Part shown: in pieces, positions 7,521 to 17,121 of the stretch
Numbering within the stretch: position 1 is the stretch's first letter
How the letters are laid out: each line of letters begins with the position of its first letter
NCBI RefSeq assembly: GCF_001468395.1
Contig: NZ_LNSG01000001.1
Coordinates: 513,486-577,485 of the forward strand
Source of the DNA: Sphingopyxis sp. H073
GTDB lineage: Bacteria; Pseudomonadota; Alphaproteobacteria; Sphingomonadales; Sphingomonadaceae
DNA: 64,000 nt
Direction: 5' to 3'
Position numbers and translations under genes: made by a program
Notes under the pieces: model-generated
Told to the model about the DNA's origin: nothing
Databases searched by the model: none
Seen by the model: only the letters and a program-made list of their open reading frames with translations

Positions 7521-9152
7521 ATGCACCAGCTTTGGGGCGAAATGGATCGCCGCCTGCTCATCAAACTCGGCACCGCGGGGCTCGCTGCGCTTGCGCTGCC
7601 CGGCGCCGCGCGTGCCGCGATGGCGCAGGGCTTCACGCATAATGTCGCGAGCGGCGAACCCGGTCCGACGAGCATTCTGCTCTGGACGCGCTATGCCGCG
7701 CCGTCGAGCGCGCGACTGACCGCCGAAGTCGCCGAGACGGCCGATTTTTCGCGCGTCGTCGGGGGCGGCAGCGCCGACGCCGAGGGTGGGAACGATCATA
7801 CGGTCAAGCTTCGCGTCCACGGGCTCGAGCCGGGACGCTGGTATTTCTATCGCTTCGTCGCCCCCGACGGCACCACGTCGCCGGTCGGCCGCACGCGCAC
7901 CTTGCCGCAGGGGCCGACAAGCGCTTTCAATATAGCGCTCTTTTCCTGCTCGAACCTGCCCTTCGGCTGGTTCAATGCTTATGCCCACGCGGCGGCGCGC
8001 GGCGACATCGATCTTGTCGCGCATGTCGGCGACTATCTTTATGAATATCGCGTCGGCGAATATCCCTCGATCGAGGAAGCGCTTCCCGGCAGATCGATCC
8101 AGCCGACGCACGAAATCGTGGCGCTCGCCGACTATCGCCTGCGCTACGCCGCCTATCGCAGCGACCCCGACCTCCAGCGGCTGCACCAGCTATTCCCGAT
8201 GATCGCACAGTGGGACGACCATGAAATAACGAACGATGCGTGGCGGGACGGCGCCGAGAACCACAATGAAGGCGAGGGGCCGTGGCCCGAACGCAGGCGC
8301 GCGGCCGAGCGCGCCTATCGCGAATGGATGCCTGTCGACGACAGCCGCTGGCGCCAGTACGAAATCGGCGACCTTGCGACCATCTTCCTCCCCGAAACGC
8401 GGATCACCGGCCGCGACCGCCAGTTCGAGGTCGACGAGATCATTGCGGGCGGGGGCGATGCTGCGGCGAAACTGCGGCAGTTCGCCGAAACGACCTATCG
8501 CGATCCCCCGCGTCAGATGCTCGGGGTCGAGCAGGAGAAATGGCTGACCGGCGCCATCGCCAAATCCGCCAAATCGGGTACCCGCTGGCAGATTTGCGCG
8601 CAGCAGGTCCTGATGGGCAGCCTCTTCACACCGCCCGACGTCGCGAACTGGTTCGGGCCCGATATGTCCCCCTCGGTGCGCCGCCGCGTCGAGACGGGGC
8701 AACTTGTCGCAAAGGCCGGCCTGCCGCTCAACTTCGACAGCTGGGATGGCTATCCCGCCGCGCGCTCGCGCCTGCTCGCAGCGGCGCAAGCGGCCGATGC
8801 CGACTTCGTCAGTCTTGCGGGCGATTCGCACAACGCATGGGCCTTTGACCTGGCCGAAGGCGGGCGTCCCGCCGGGATCGAGATCGGTGGTCACAGCGTC
8901 ACTTCGCCGGGCTATGAACATTATACGCCGGGCATTTCCGACGCGCAGCGCGTCGGCGGCCTGCTGGGGTCGTCACCCGAACTCAAATGGGCGAATACCG
9001 AGGATCGCGGTTATGTCACCGTCCAGCTGACGCGCGACGCGGTGACCGCGAACTGGCACAGCGTCGAGACGATCCGCAGCCACACGCCCGCGCTCAAATC
9101 GACGCACAGCATGACGGCGCGGCGCGGGCGGCGGATGTTCGAGGCGGCTTAG
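7521..9152 (+). CDS. Alkaline phosphatase D family protein (PhoD-like)
   Basis: Secreted phosphodiesterase/phosphatase of the PhoD family. The 543-residue precursor has a twin-arginine signal (DRRLLIKLG, then a hydrophobic stretch and ARA cleavage site near residue 32), the N-terminal Ig-like PhoD_N domain (FTHNVASGEPGPTSILLWTRY) and the metallophosphatase core with HVGDYLYEY, MIAQWDDHEITND and SLAGDSHNAWAF, which carry the predicted metal ligands. A GGGAG sits about 8 nt before the chosen ATG; an ATG at 7542 is an alternative that keeps the Tat motif. Its stop overlaps the stop of the convergent enoyl-CoA hydratase by 4 nt. Confidence 0.9.
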   Translation: MHQLWGEMDRRLLIKLGTAGLAALALPGAARAAMAQGFTHNVASGEPGPTSILLWTRYAAPSSARLTAEVAETADFSRVVGGGSADAEGGNDHTVKLRVHGLEPGRWYFYRFVAPDGTTSPVGRTRTLPQGPTSAFNIALFSCSNLPFGWFNAYAHAAARGDIDLVAHVGDYLYEYRVGEYPSIEEALPGRSIQPTHEIVALADYRLRYAAYRSDPDLQRLHQLFPMIAQWDDHEITNDAWRDGAENHNEGEGPWPERRRAAERAYREWMPVDDSRWRQYEIGDLATIFLPETRITGRDRQFEVDEIIAGGGDAAAKLRQFAETTYRDPPRQMLGVEQEKWLTGAIAKSAKSGTRWQICAQQVLMGSLFTPPDVANWFGPDMSPSVRRRVETGQLVAKAGLPLNFDSWDGYPAARSRLLAAAQAADADFVSLAGDSHNAWAFDLAEGGRPAGIEIGGHSVTSPGYEHYTPGISDAQRVGGLLGSSPELKWANTEDRGYVTVQLTRDAVTANWHSVETIRSHTPALKSTHSMTARRGRRMFEAA

Positions 9153-10072
9153 CTGTAGGGCGGCGATTCCTCGAACTCGTCGAACCAGGGATAGTCGTTC
9201 GCCACGCTCGCGGTGAAGTTGGGCGGGCGTTTTTCGAGGAAGCTCGTCACGCCCTCGGCCGCGTCGGGGCTGCGTCCGCGCGAGAAGATCGCGCGGCTGT
9301 CCCAGCGATGGGCCTGGATCGGGTGCGGCGCGCCCATCATCCGCCAGAGCATATGGCGGGTCAGCGCGACCGAGACGGGCGCGCTGTCGGCGGTCATCTC
9401 GCGCGCCTTCGCTATTGCCGCATCGATCAGCGCGCCGGGCGCATGGACCGACTGGACGAGGCCTTTGTCCCGCGCCTCCTCGGCCGAGATGAGGCGGCCC
9501 GAATAACAGAGGTCGACCGCGTTCGCGATGCCGACGAGGCGCGGCAGGAACCAGCTCGACGCGGCTTCGGGAACGATGCCGCGCCGCGCGAAGACGAAGC
9601 CGTAACGCGCGGTCTCGCTGGCAAGGCGCGCGTCCATCGGCAGCGTCATCGTCGCGCCGATGCCGACCGCCGCGCCGTTGATTGCGCCCAGCACAGGCTT
9701 CTTCGCCTCGAAAATGCGGAGCGACAGCCGCCCGCCCGAGTCGCGTATCAGCGGGTGCGACCAGTCGATGCTGCCATCCGCGCCGATCGGGCTCGCCGAA
9801 GCGCCGTCGGGCAGTATCGCTTGTTTGTCGGTGCGCTTGTCATAATCGAAGGTCGAGGCACCCGAACCGAGATCGGCTCCGGCGCAAAAGGCACGATCGC
9901 CCGATCCGGTGAAGATGACCGCGCGCACGGCGTCGTCGGCGTCGCAGTCGTCGAGCGCGGCGACGGCTTCGATCATCATCTCGGTCGTGAAGGCGTTCAT
10001 CCGGTCGGGACGGTGGAGGGTCAGCAGCGCGATGCCCTCATGCTTGTCGAGGCGAATCTGGTCGAAACTCAT
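9149..10072 (-). CDS. Enoyl-CoA hydratase/isomerase family protein
   Basis: Crotonase-fold enzyme acting on an acyl-CoA thioester; the 307-residue length is a little longer than simple enoyl-CoA hydratases. The core starts MSFDQIRLDKHEGIALLTLHRPDRMNAF and has the oxyanion-hole segments DRAFCAGADLG and KPVLGAINGAAVGIGATM. At the second catalytic position the region reads RRGIVPEAASSWFLPRL, with Glu present. An insert of about 30 residues follows the CAGADLG motif, as in enoyl-CoA hydratases annotated in fatty-acid or branched-chain degradation. A LiuR-like palindrome lies 61 nt upstream of the start, supporting a catabolic role. Substrate not assignable. Confidence 0.88.
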   Translation of the reverse strand: MSFDQIRLDKHEGIALLTLHRPDRMNAFTTEMMIEAVAALDDCDADDAVRAVIFTGSGDRAFCAGADLGSGASTFDYDKRTDKQAILPDGASASPIGADGSIDWSHPLIRDSGGRLSLRIFEAKKPVLGAINGAAVGIGATMTLPMDARLASETARYGFVFARRGIVPEAASSWFLPRLVGIANAVDLCYSGRLISAEEARDKGLVQSVHAPGALIDAAIAKAREMTADSAPVSVALTRHMLWRMMGAPHPIQAHRWDSRAIFSRGRSPDAAEGVTSFLEKRPPNFTASVANDYPWFDEFEESPPYS

Positions 10073-10132
10073 TTCACTCTCCTTTGATTTTCGGACATGG
10101 TTGCAAGCGGCGTGCACCAAGGCAAGCTCTAG

Positions 10133-10148
10133 TTTACGTAAGCGTAAA
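10133..10148. promoter_or_regulatory. LiuR-like operator palindrome
   Basis: TTTACGTAAGCGTAAA, an inverted repeat of TTTACG/CGTAAA around a TAAG centre. It sits in the 202-nt divergent region between the enoyl-CoA hydratase (61 nt upstream of its ATG) and purC. The form closely matches the operator described for the MerR-family regulator LiuR, which controls leucine and acyl-CoA degradation genes in proteobacteria. No liuR gene is in the window, so the assignment is by motif and by the catabolic target gene. Confidence 0.55.
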
Positions 10149-10159
10149 GATCGCTGGGG

Positions 10160-10188
10160 ATGACGGGCGGTTTCTTTGCCGCTATAGC
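10160..10188 (+). promoter_or_regulatory. Candidate sigma-70 promoter of purC
   Basis: ATGACG and TATAGC hexamers with a 17-nt spacer, about 85 nt upstream of the purC ATG. The -10 box is of the TATAGC type also seen upstream of coxB. It lies just downstream of the LiuR-like palindrome but reads in the opposite direction to the hydratase. Confidence 0.4.
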
Positions 10189-10274
10189 GCGCCCGACCGC
10201 CCCGGCGCCGCGCCTCTTTCCTGAGTCGCCATCGCCGGGGCCATTCATTTGGTTCCGACAGAAAGTACCCGCCC

Positions 10275-11051
10275 ATGGCCCGCCGCCGCCAGATTTACGA
10301 AGGCAAAGCCAAAATCCTCTATGAGGGGCCCGAGCCCGGCACGCTGATCCAGTATTTCAAGGACGACGCGACGGCGTTCAACGCGCAGAAGCGCGGGACG
10401 ATCAATGGCAAGGGCGTGCTGAACAACCGGATTTCGGAGCATGTCTTCACATTGCTCGGCCAGATCGGTGTGCCCACGCACTTCATCCGCCGCCTCAACA
10501 TGCGCGAGCAGTTGATCCGCCAGGTCGAGATCGTGCCGATCGAGGTAGTCGTTCGCAACGTTGCTGCGGGCTCGCTGTCGAAGCGCCTCGGGATCGAGGA
10601 GGGGACGCAGCTTCCCCGCACGTTGATCGAATATTGCTACAAGGACGACGCGCTCGGCGATCCGCTCGTCGCCGAAGAGCATATCGCTTGCTTCAACTGG
10701 TGCAGCCAGGAAGAATTGCACGACATTCAGGATATGGCGATCCGTATCAACGACTTCATGTCGGGCATGTTCGCAGCGGTCGGCATTCGCCTGATCGACT
10801 TCAAGCTCGAATTCGGTCGCCTGTGGGACGGCGAGTATAGCCGTATCATCCTGGCCGACGAGATCAGCCCCGATGGTTGCCGCCTGTGGGACATGGTTTC
10901 GGGCGAGAAGCTCGACAAGGACCGTTTCCGCCGTGACCTTGGCGGCGAGGTCGAAGCCTATCAGGAAGTCGCGCGTCGGCTCGGCCTGCTGCCCGAAGGC
11001 GGCGAGAATGCGGTGCTCGACCTGGAAAGCCACCGCAAAAAGAAGGGCTGA
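10275..11051 (+). CDS. purC: Phosphoribosylaminoimidazole-succinocarboxamide synthase
   Basis: SAICAR synthetase: ATP-dependent joining of CAIR and aspartate in purine synthesis. The 258-residue protein begins [36 protein letters not shown], the family signature, followed by [13 protein letters not shown] and, near residue 178, [12 protein letters not shown] and [12 protein letters not shown]. Length and motif order are normal. Stand-alone transcription is likely because the upstream gene is divergent and 119 nt separate it from the peptidase downstream. Confidence 0.97.
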   Translation: MARRRQIYEGKAKILYEGPEPGTLIQYFKDDATAFNAQKRGTINGKGVLNNRISEHVFTLLGQIGVPTHFIRRLNMREQLIRQVEIVPIEVVVRNVAAGSLSKRLGIEEGTQLPRTLIEYCYKDDALGDPLVAEEHIACFNWCSQEELHDIQDMAIRINDFMSGMFAAVGIRLIDFKLEFGRLWDGEYSRIILADEISPDGCRLWDMVSGEKLDKDRFRRDLGGEVEAYQEVARRLGLLPEGGENAVLDLESHRKKKG

Positions 11052-11170
11052 GCGGCCGGGCTTTCCCGGTCGCTTCCGTTGGTCGGCGGCAGACGTCGTT
11101 CATCGAAAAGCCGCTCGACCGGGTTTCCGACGTGGCTTGACGGGGCGGAAATCGGGGCCATCACGGGGGG

Positions 11171-14062
11171 ATGACCCTCCGCCTTGCCCGCCGCGCCACG
11201 ATCGCGCTCTTGCCGCTCGTCCTCCTCGCACTCCATCAGGCGCCGCTGTCCGCAAAGGAGGTGGCCAAACCGGCGGCTGCCGCCACGATCAATCCGCAGA
11301 CCCCCGCGGCGAAAGTGTGGAACTTTGCTGCAAGCGACATTCCGTTCGATTCCAACATCATCTTCGGCGTCCTGCCCAACGGGATGAAATATGCGCTGCT
11401 GAAGAATACGACGCCAAAGGACAGCGTCGTGCTGCGGATGCGCTTCGACGTCGGCAGCTTTGCCGAGGCCGACGACCAGCGCGGACTCGCCCATTTCCTC
11501 GAGCATATGGCGTTCAACGGCTCGACCCATGTGCCCGAGGGCGAGATGGTGAAGCTGCTCGAACGCAAGGGGCTGGCCTTCGGCGCCGATACCAATGCGT
11601 CGACCGGCTTCGACCAGACGGTGTACCAGCTCGACCTGCCCAATGCGTCCGACGACCTTGTCGACACCGGGCTGATGCTGATGCGCGAAACCGCGAGCGA
11701 GCTGACCATCGATCCCGGCGCAGTCGACCGCGAACGCGGCATCATCCTGTCGGAGCGGCGCGCGCGCGACACCTATCAACTGCGCAGCCTGATCGACCAG
11801 CTCGATTTCCAGATGCAGGGGATGAAGGTTGCAAGCCGCATTCCCGTCGGCACCGAAGAAGTGATCAGGACCGCTCCCGCTGCGCGCATCCGCGACCTTT
11901 ACGACCGCTATTACCGCCCCGAGCGCGCGACGCTGGTGATGGTCGGCGATTTCGATCCGGCGGCGATGGAGGCGAAGATCAAGGCGCGCTTCGCCGACTG
12001 GCAGGGCCGCGGCCCGGCGGGTGCGAACCCCGACATCGGCAAGCCCGATTATGCCCGCGCCGCCGCGAGCGACGATTTCGTCGATCCCGCGATCCAGGAT
12101 TCGGTGACGATCACGGCGTTCCGGCCGTGGGTGCAGGAAGCCGACACCAAGGCGAAGCGCGCGCGCAAGCTCGCCGAGGATATCGGCGAGTCGATCGTCG
12201 GCCGCCGCCTCGCCAAGATCGCGCTCGAAGAGAATTCGCCGATCCTTGCCGGCTATTTCAGCGATGCTGAGGGCTGGAAGGTTTTCGATCAGGTCACGAT
12301 CGGCGCGGTCGCGAAGGAGGGCGCGTGGAAGGACGCGCTCGCGCTCGTCGAACAGGAATGGCGACGCGCCGCCGAATTCGGCTTCACCGAAGCCGAGGTT
12401 GCCGAACAGGTCGCGAACCGCCGCACCGCGCTCAAGAATGCGGTCGCGGGGGTGACGACGCGGCGCAGCGATACGATGGCCGATGTTCTCGTCGATGCCG
12501 CCGACGGCGATTTCGTCGTCGTGCGGCCCGAAACGTCGCAGGCGATGTTCGAGGCGGTGGCGCCGTCGCTGACCTCCGACGCGATCACCGCCGCCTTCCG
12601 CAAGCGGATGGAAGGGCTCAGCCCGCCGCTCGCGCGCGTGACCTCGAAGAAGCCACTCGACGGCGGAACGGGCGCGATCCTCGCCGCGCTCAAGGCGTCG
12701 GCGCAGGTCGCCGTCGCGGCGCCGGCGCGGACCGAGAGCGCAGCCTTCGCCTATGACAATTTCGGGACACCCGGAAAGGTCGTCAGCGACGGCCGCATCG
12801 ACGATCTCGGCATTCGCCGCATCCGCTTCGCGAACAATGTGATGCTCAACATCAAGAAGACCGATTTCCAGAAGGAGCGCGTCTATCTGTCGGTGCGCGT
12901 CGATGGCGGCAATCTGCTCGCGACGCGCGACGATCCGACGAAGGTCGCACTGGCGGGCTCGCTGACGGTCGGCGGGCTCGAGGCGCACAGCGCCGACGAA
13001 CTGCGGACGATCCTCGCCGGCAAGACGGTCAGCCCCGGCTTCGGCGCCAGCACCGATGCTTTCGGGGGCAGCGCGCTTACGTCGCCCGAGGATTTTGCGT
13101 TGCAGGCAAAGCTGATGGCGGCGTTCGTGACGCATCCGGGTTACCGCGCCGACGGGCTCGCACTCATCCGCCGTTTCCTGCCCCAGCACTATGCCGCGAA
13201 CGATGCGACGCCAGCGGCCGTGCTCGGCCGCGACGCAGCCGGAATCCTCGCCAATAACGATCCGCGCGCGCAGACCCCGCCGCTCGAGAAACTGCTGGCG
13301 CTCAACTGGAACCAACTCAAGCCTGCGATTGCCGACAGCCTTGCGCATGGCGCGATCGAGATCGGCGTCGTCGGCGACATCGACGAGCAGGCGGCGATCG
13401 ATGCGATCGCGGCGACCTTCGGCGCGCTGCCCGAACGCCGTGCCGCGTTCGATCCGCGCGCCGATGCGCGGGTCCGTCAATATGCGACCGACCGCAGCGA
13501 GCGGACCCTGATCCACAAAGGGCCCGCCGAGCAGGCCGAGCTTCGCGTCTATTGGCCCGCGCGCGACGACAGCGACCTTGTCGAGGCGATGCGGCTCAAC
13601 CTGCTCGCGCGCGTGATGCAGTTGATGCTGACCGAGGAACTGCGCGAGAAACTGGGCGAAAGCTACAGCCCCGGAGCGGCGGCGAGCCTGTCGGACGAAT
13701 ATCCGGGCTATGGCCATCTGTTCGCCGCGAGCAACGTGGATTTCAAGGATCTGGCGACGACGCGCGCCGCCATTTTCGCCATCGCAAAAGAACTGCGCGA
13801 CAAGCCGGTCGATGCCGACCTGCTCGACCGCGCGCGCAAACCGCTGCTTGAGGCGATGACCAAGGCGCGGCGCGAGAACAGCTATTGGCTGCCCTATGTG
13901 TCCGAGGCGACAAGCCAGGAGGCACGGCTCGACCGTAGCCGCAAGAGCATCGCGATCGTCGAGGCGGCGACCCCCGCCGACCTCGAAACGCTCGCGCAGC
14001 GCTACCTGACGGACGACAAGGCGCTGGTAATCAAGGCGATCAGCGACAAGGCAGGGAAATAA
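11171..14062 (+). CDS. M16 family zinc metallopeptidase (insulinase type)
   Basis: Exported or envelope-associated zinc protease of 963 residues, a full-length two-half M16 protein. A signal peptide (about 1-28, ending PLSA) is followed by the active N-terminal domain with the inverted zinc motif HFLEH (H108, E111, H112) and the distal Glu in the DRERGIILSE region (about 186-195). The C-terminal half (from about 560) repeats the fold (RIRFANNVMLNIKKTDFQKE, later LREKLGESYSPGAAA) but has no HxxEH, as expected for the non-catalytic half. The start codon follows GGGGGG. Confidence 0.92.
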   Translation: MTLRLARRATIALLPLVLLALHQAPLSAKEVAKPAAAATINPQTPAAKVWNFAASDIPFDSNIIFGVLPNGMKYALLKNTTPKDSVVLRMRFDVGSFAEADDQRGLAHFLEHMAFNGSTHVPEGEMVKLLERKGLAFGADTNASTGFDQTVYQLDLPNASDDLVDTGLMLMRETASELTIDPGAVDRERGIILSERRARDTYQLRSLIDQLDFQMQGMKVASRIPVGTEEVIRTAPAARIRDLYDRYYRPERATLVMVGDFDPAAMEAKIKARFADWQGRGPAGANPDIGKPDYARAAASDDFVDPAIQDSVTITAFRPWVQEADTKAKRARKLAEDIGESIVGRRLAKIALEENSPILAGYFSDAEGWKVFDQVTIGAVAKEGAWKDALALVEQEWRRAAEFGFTEAEVAEQVANRRTALKNAVAGVTTRRSDTMADVLVDAADGDFVVVRPETSQAMFEAVAPSLTSDAITAAFRKRMEGLSPPLARVTSKKPLDGGTGAILAALKASAQVAVAAPARTESAAFAYDNFGTPGKVVSDGRIDDLGIRRIRFANNVMLNIKKTDFQKERVYLSVRVDGGNLLATRDDPTKVALAGSLTVGGLEAHSADELRTILAGKTVSPGFGASTDAFGGSALTSPEDFALQAKLMAAFVTHPGYRADGLALIRRFLPQHYAANDATPAAVLGRDAAGILANNDPRAQTPPLEKLLALNWNQLKPAIADSLAHGAIEIGVVGDIDEQAAIDAIAATFGALPERRAAFDPRADARVRQYATDRSERTLIHKGPAEQAELRVYWPARDDSDLVEAMRLNLLARVMQLMLTEELREKLGESYSPGAAASLSDEYPGYGHLFAASNVDFKDLATTRAAIFAIAKELRDKPVDADLLDRARKPLLEAMTKARRENSYWLPYVSEATSQEARLDRSRKSIAIVEAATPADLETLAQRYLTDDKALVIKAISDKAGK

Positions 14063-14187
14063 GGGCCGGGAAATAGGGTCGGGCGGCGGACAGGCACGGA
14101 CGATTGCCTCTGGACCCTCCGGCGCTCGTCCGCCTATAGGCGTCGCCGATGGTTTCGCGCCCGAAAGGGCAGGGGAAGGACAAGATT

Positions 14188-14718
14188 ATGAGCGTGACGA
14201 CGGTTCCACTGCGCCCGGTGAGCAAGGGCGGGCTGTGGCTGATGTGGATCGGCCTGATCGCGCTGCTCGTCGCGGGTGCGGCGTTCGCGTTCACCGGCAC
14301 GCCGAAGATCGGTTTCGAAACGGTGAAAGCCGGGACTGGCCCGAGTCCAACCACCGCCGACGTCGTCCTCATCAAATATGAGGGCAAGCTCGACGACGGC
14401 ACCGTGTTCGACGCCAATGAACAGGCGCCGATGCAGGTGTCGCAGGTCGTTCTCGGCTTTTCGCAAGCGCTGACCCGGATGCAGAAGGGCGGCAAGTACA
14501 AGATCACGATTCCGCCGGCGCTCGGTTATGGCGACCGCGCGGCTGGACCGATCCCGGCGGGTAGCACGCTGCATTTCGACATCGAGCTGATCGACTTCCG
14601 CACCGAGGCCGAAGTCCGCGCGATGCAGCAGATGATGCAGCAGCAACAGATGATGCAGGGTGCCCCCGGCGGCGCTCCGGGCGCACCCGGCGCCCCGGTT
14701 CCCGCGCCGCAGCCGTAA
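14188..14718 (+). CDS. FKBP-type peptidyl-prolyl cis-trans isomerase
   Basis: Membrane-anchored periplasmic prolyl isomerase of 176 residues. One N-terminal membrane segment (about 16-36, LWLMWIGLIALLVAGAAFAF) precedes a compact FKBP domain (about 45-135) with VLIKYEGKLDDGTVFD, GFSQALTRMQKGGKYKITIPPALGYG and IPAGSTLHFDIELIDF. The tail (about 145-176) is Met/Gln rich, then Gly/Ala/Pro rich, and is probably disordered. I start at 14188, 8-9 nt after GGAAGGA, rather than the ATG at 14149. Confidence 0.92.
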   Translation: MSVTTVPLRPVSKGGLWLMWIGLIALLVAGAAFAFTGTPKIGFETVKAGTGPSPTTADVVLIKYEGKLDDGTVFDANEQAPMQVSQVVLGFSQALTRMQKGGKYKITIPPALGYGDRAAGPIPAGSTLHFDIELIDFRTEAEVRAMQQMMQQQQMMQGAPGGAPGAPGAPVPAPQP

Positions 14719-14740
14719 GCGGCTCGTTCGGTCAAGAAAC

Positions 14741-14776
14741 AAAGCGGCGGCGGGGCTAGGGCCTCGCCGCCGCTTT
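14741..14776. terminator. Bidirectional terminator hairpin between FKBP and AI-2E permease
   Basis: Perfect 12-nt arms AAAGCGGCGGCG and CGCCGCCGCTTT around a 12-nt loop, placed between two convergent genes and overlapping the last codons of the AI-2E gene. A-tract and T-tract at the two ends suit termination in both directions, though the U-runs are only three long. Confidence 0.65.
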
Positions 14777-15856
14777 CGCTTGCCCGGCGCCCGCGTTGCG
14801 CTCGGCCTCGCGTTCCAGCGCGACCTTGATCATCGCGACGATCGGGTCGGCGAGGAACAGCCCCATGATGCCGAGCAAGGCGCCGAAAAGAATCTGCGCG
14901 CCGAGGACGAGCGCAGGGGCCAGGTCGACCGTTTGCTTCGCGACCATCGGGACGATCAGATAGCCGTCGACCGTCTGCACGATGAAATAGATGGCGATCG
15001 CCCACAGACCGGTGTCGGTGCCCGCAGAAAAGCCGACGAGGACGAGCAGCACCCCCGAGACGATCGCGCCGATGTTGGGGATGAAGGCGAGCAGGCCGGT
15101 CAGCAGTCCCATCAGCGCGGCCATCGGGATGCCGACCGCCATGCAGGCGAGCCAGGTTCCGACCCCTTCCACCGCCATGCCAAGCAATCGTCCCGCCATC
15201 AGCCGGCGCAAGGTGAAGCCCATGCGCGCGGTGGTGATGTAGAAATTCTCCCGGGCTTTGATCGGCAGCATCCACGCGACACCGCGTTCGTACAGCCGCG
15301 GCTCGATCGCGATGAAGACGCCGAGGACGAGGATCATGACGAGGCTGGTCAGCCCGCCCAGCACCGTGCCGACCGCGGCGGTGACGCGGCCGAAGGTGCC
15401 CGCCATATTGTCGGTGATCGTCTTGGTATCGAGCTGGAACTCGCCCATGCCATGCTCGCTGGCCCACGCGGCGATGCGCTCGACCTGACCCATGACCACC
15501 GTCTGCAGTGCCGCGGCCTGGTCGGCGATCTGCGAACCCGCGAACATCACCGTCCAGATCAGGAAAGCGACAAGCGACAGGCAGACGATCAGCAGCCGCC
15601 AGCCGCGCGCGATCGGCAATATCCGGCCAAGCAGGCGCGTGCCGCCGTCGAGCATCGACGCCATCACGATCCCGGCAAAGATCAGCAGGATCGGCTGGAT
15701 CAGGACGATGCAGACGCCGATCAGCAGCGCGACGCCAAGCCAGACCCCCGCCTTCAACAGTTCGGTGCGGACAAGCTGGCTGCGGATTTCGGTGGGGCCG
15801 GGGGCGGCGTCCTGCGCCTTGGCTTGCGCGACGGCTTCCTCGCTGGTCGCAGCCAT
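14756..15856 (-). CDS. AI-2E family transporter
   Basis: Inner-membrane permease of the AI-2E (UPF0118) family, 366 residues with about eight predicted membrane segments: pairs at about 38-75 and 85-110, then a soluble stretch (about 110-160), then five helices to residue 345 including the family core IPMAALMGLLTGLLAFIPNIGAIVSGV. Members have been linked to autoinducer-2 export or Na+/H+ antiport; substrate cannot be told here. The N-terminus (about 1-30) is charged and Ala rich. It is 18 nt downstream of lepB on the same strand. Confidence 0.9.
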   Translation of the reverse strand: MAATSEEAVAQAKAQDAAPGPTEIRSQLVRTELLKAGVWLGVALLIGVCIVLIQPILLIFAGIVMASMLDGGTRLLGRILPIARGWRLLIVCLSLVAFLIWTVMFAGSQIADQAAALQTVVMGQVERIAAWASEHGMGEFQLDTKTITDNMAGTFGRVTAAVGTVLGGLTSLVMILVLGVFIAIEPRLYERGVAWMLPIKARENFYITTARMGFTLRRLMAGRLLGMAVEGVGTWLACMAVGIPMAALMGLLTGLLAFIPNIGAIVSGVLLVLVGFSAGTDTGLWAIAIYFIVQTVDGYLIVPMVAKQTVDLAPALVLGAQILFGALLGIMGLFLADPIVAMIKVALEREAERNAGAGQAKAAARP

Positions 15857-15874
15857 GGTCTTGCTCCCTCGAAC

Positions 15875-16714
15875 CTAGTCTACGTTTTTATCATGCTCGG
15901 GGCGCAGATTGGTTCCCGCGCGGCCGGGGCGCAGCGCCTCGAACCAGCTGACCGGATTGTACCATTCCGCGGTGCCGTCGGTCGAAAAGCTGATGATCTC
16001 GGCGCGGCCTGCGATCGCGTCGAAGGGAACCGGTCCGCCGAGGCCCTTCTGCTGCACCGACACGCGGCTGTCGGCGCTGCCGTCGCGGTTGTCGCCCATC
16101 AGGAACAGATGGTCGGCGGGTATTTTGATCGGGCCATAGTCGTCGGTCTGGTATCCGGGCCCCATGTCGATCGTGTCGAAGGTCGCGCCCCAGGGCAGCG
16201 TCTCGCGCACGATCGGCAGTTCGAGCCGTTCCTTGCCCGCCGCGTCCTTGACGATGAAGCGGCCGAGACTGCTGTCGGGGCCGGGCAGGTTGGCGTCGAC
16301 CGGGATCGACAGCATCGGCTGCACTTCGCGCTTCACCGGCTTGCCATTGATGAACAGCGCGCCGCCCTTGAGTTCGATGGTGTCGCCAGGCAGGCCGATC
16401 ACGCGCTTGATATAGTCGACGCGCGTCACCGGATGTTCGAGCACGACGATATCGCCGCGCGCGGGCAGCTTGCCGAACCATCGGCCGGCCGTTTTCGGCG
16501 CGAGGTGAAAGCTGACCGAGGCGTAGGACCAGCCATAGGGGTATTTGCTTACCACCAGCCGGTCGCCGTTGCGCAGCCCCGGCATCATGGAATCGGAGGG
16601 GATATAGAAGGGCTTGGCGACGCAGCTATGGATGCCGAGCACCAGCAGTACGATCACCACCACGTCGCGGATCAGCTTGCCCCAGCCGCCTTCATCCTTG
16701 TCCGCTTTCGCCAT
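15875..16714 (-). CDS. lepB: Signal peptidase I
   Basis: Removes signal peptides of Sec-exported proteins at the outer face of the inner membrane. The 279-residue product starts at the ATG at 16714 and has one N-terminal membrane segment (about 17-33), box B YIPSDSMMPGL with nucleophile S42, the catalytic Lys in DYIKRVIGLPGD (K103) and the conserved LFMGDNRDGSADSR box. It follows acpS with a 2-nt gap. The lepB-acpS-pdxJ-pyrE order is a common alphaproteobacterial arrangement, often continued by rnc and era, which are not found here. Confidence 0.95.
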   Translation of the reverse strand: MAKADKDEGGWGKLIRDVVVIVLLVLGIHSCVAKPFYIPSDSMMPGLRNGDRLVVSKYPYGWSYASVSFHLAPKTAGRWFGKLPARGDIVVLEHPVTRVDYIKRVIGLPGDTIELKGGALFINGKPVKREVQPMLSIPVDANLPGPDSSLGRFIVKDAAGKERLELPIVRETLPWGATFDTIDMGPGYQTDDYGPIKIPADHLFLMGDNRDGSADSRVSVQQKGLGGPVPFDAIAGRAEIISFSTDGTAEWYNPVSWFEALRPGRAGTNLRPEHDKNVD

Positions 16715-16716
16715 AC

Positions 16717-17118
16717 TCAGTCCTTGATCGCCTCGATGATGACGAAAGCCTGCGCCCACGGATGGTCGTCGGTCAGCGTCAGGTGGATATGCGCGCTATG
16801 TCCCGCCGGGATCATCTCGGCGAGCCGCGCCGCCGCGCCGCCGGTCAGCGCCAGCGTCGGGGCACCCGACGGCGCGTTGACGACGCCGATGTCCTTCATG
16901 AACACGCCGCGCTTGAAACCGGTTCCGACGGCTTTCGAAAAGGCTTCCTTCGCGGCGAACCGCTTGGCGTAGGTACCGGCGCGGGTGAACGGCCGCCGCG
17001 CCGCCTTGGCGCGTTCGACGTCGGTGAAGACGCGCTGCTCGAAACGCTCGCCGAAACGGTCGAGCGAATTCTGGATGCGCTCGATATTGCAGAGGTCGGA
17101 ACCGAGACCGATGATCAA
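16717..17118 (-). CDS. acpS: Holo-[acyl-carrier-protein] synthase
   Basis: Transfers 4'-phosphopantetheine from CoA to apo-acyl carrier protein. The 133 residues show the family start [15 protein letters not shown] and the [16 protein letters not shown] motif carrying the Mg/CoA-binding Glu. The start is a TTG at 17118: it aligns with the conserved N-terminus and is preceded 7 nt upstream by a strong GGAGG. That Shine-Dalgarno lies inside the outer arm of the palindromic repeat at 17122-17261, so the repeat seems to have been recruited as the ribosome-binding site. Confidence 0.95.
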   Translation of the reverse strand: MIIGLGSDLCNIERIQNSLDRFGERFEQRVFTDVERAKAARRPFTRAGTYAKRFAAKEAFSKAVGTGFKRGVFMKDIGVVNAPSGAPTLALTGGAAARLAEMIPAGHSAHIHLTLTDDHPWAQAFVIIEAIKD

Positions 17119-17121
17119 TGG

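Noticed and set aside
10961..13717. A 918-codon open frame on the minus strand opposite purC and the M16 peptidase
   Set aside because: It is the mirror frame of a gene with complete catalytic motifs; composition is shadow-like and no family is recognisable.
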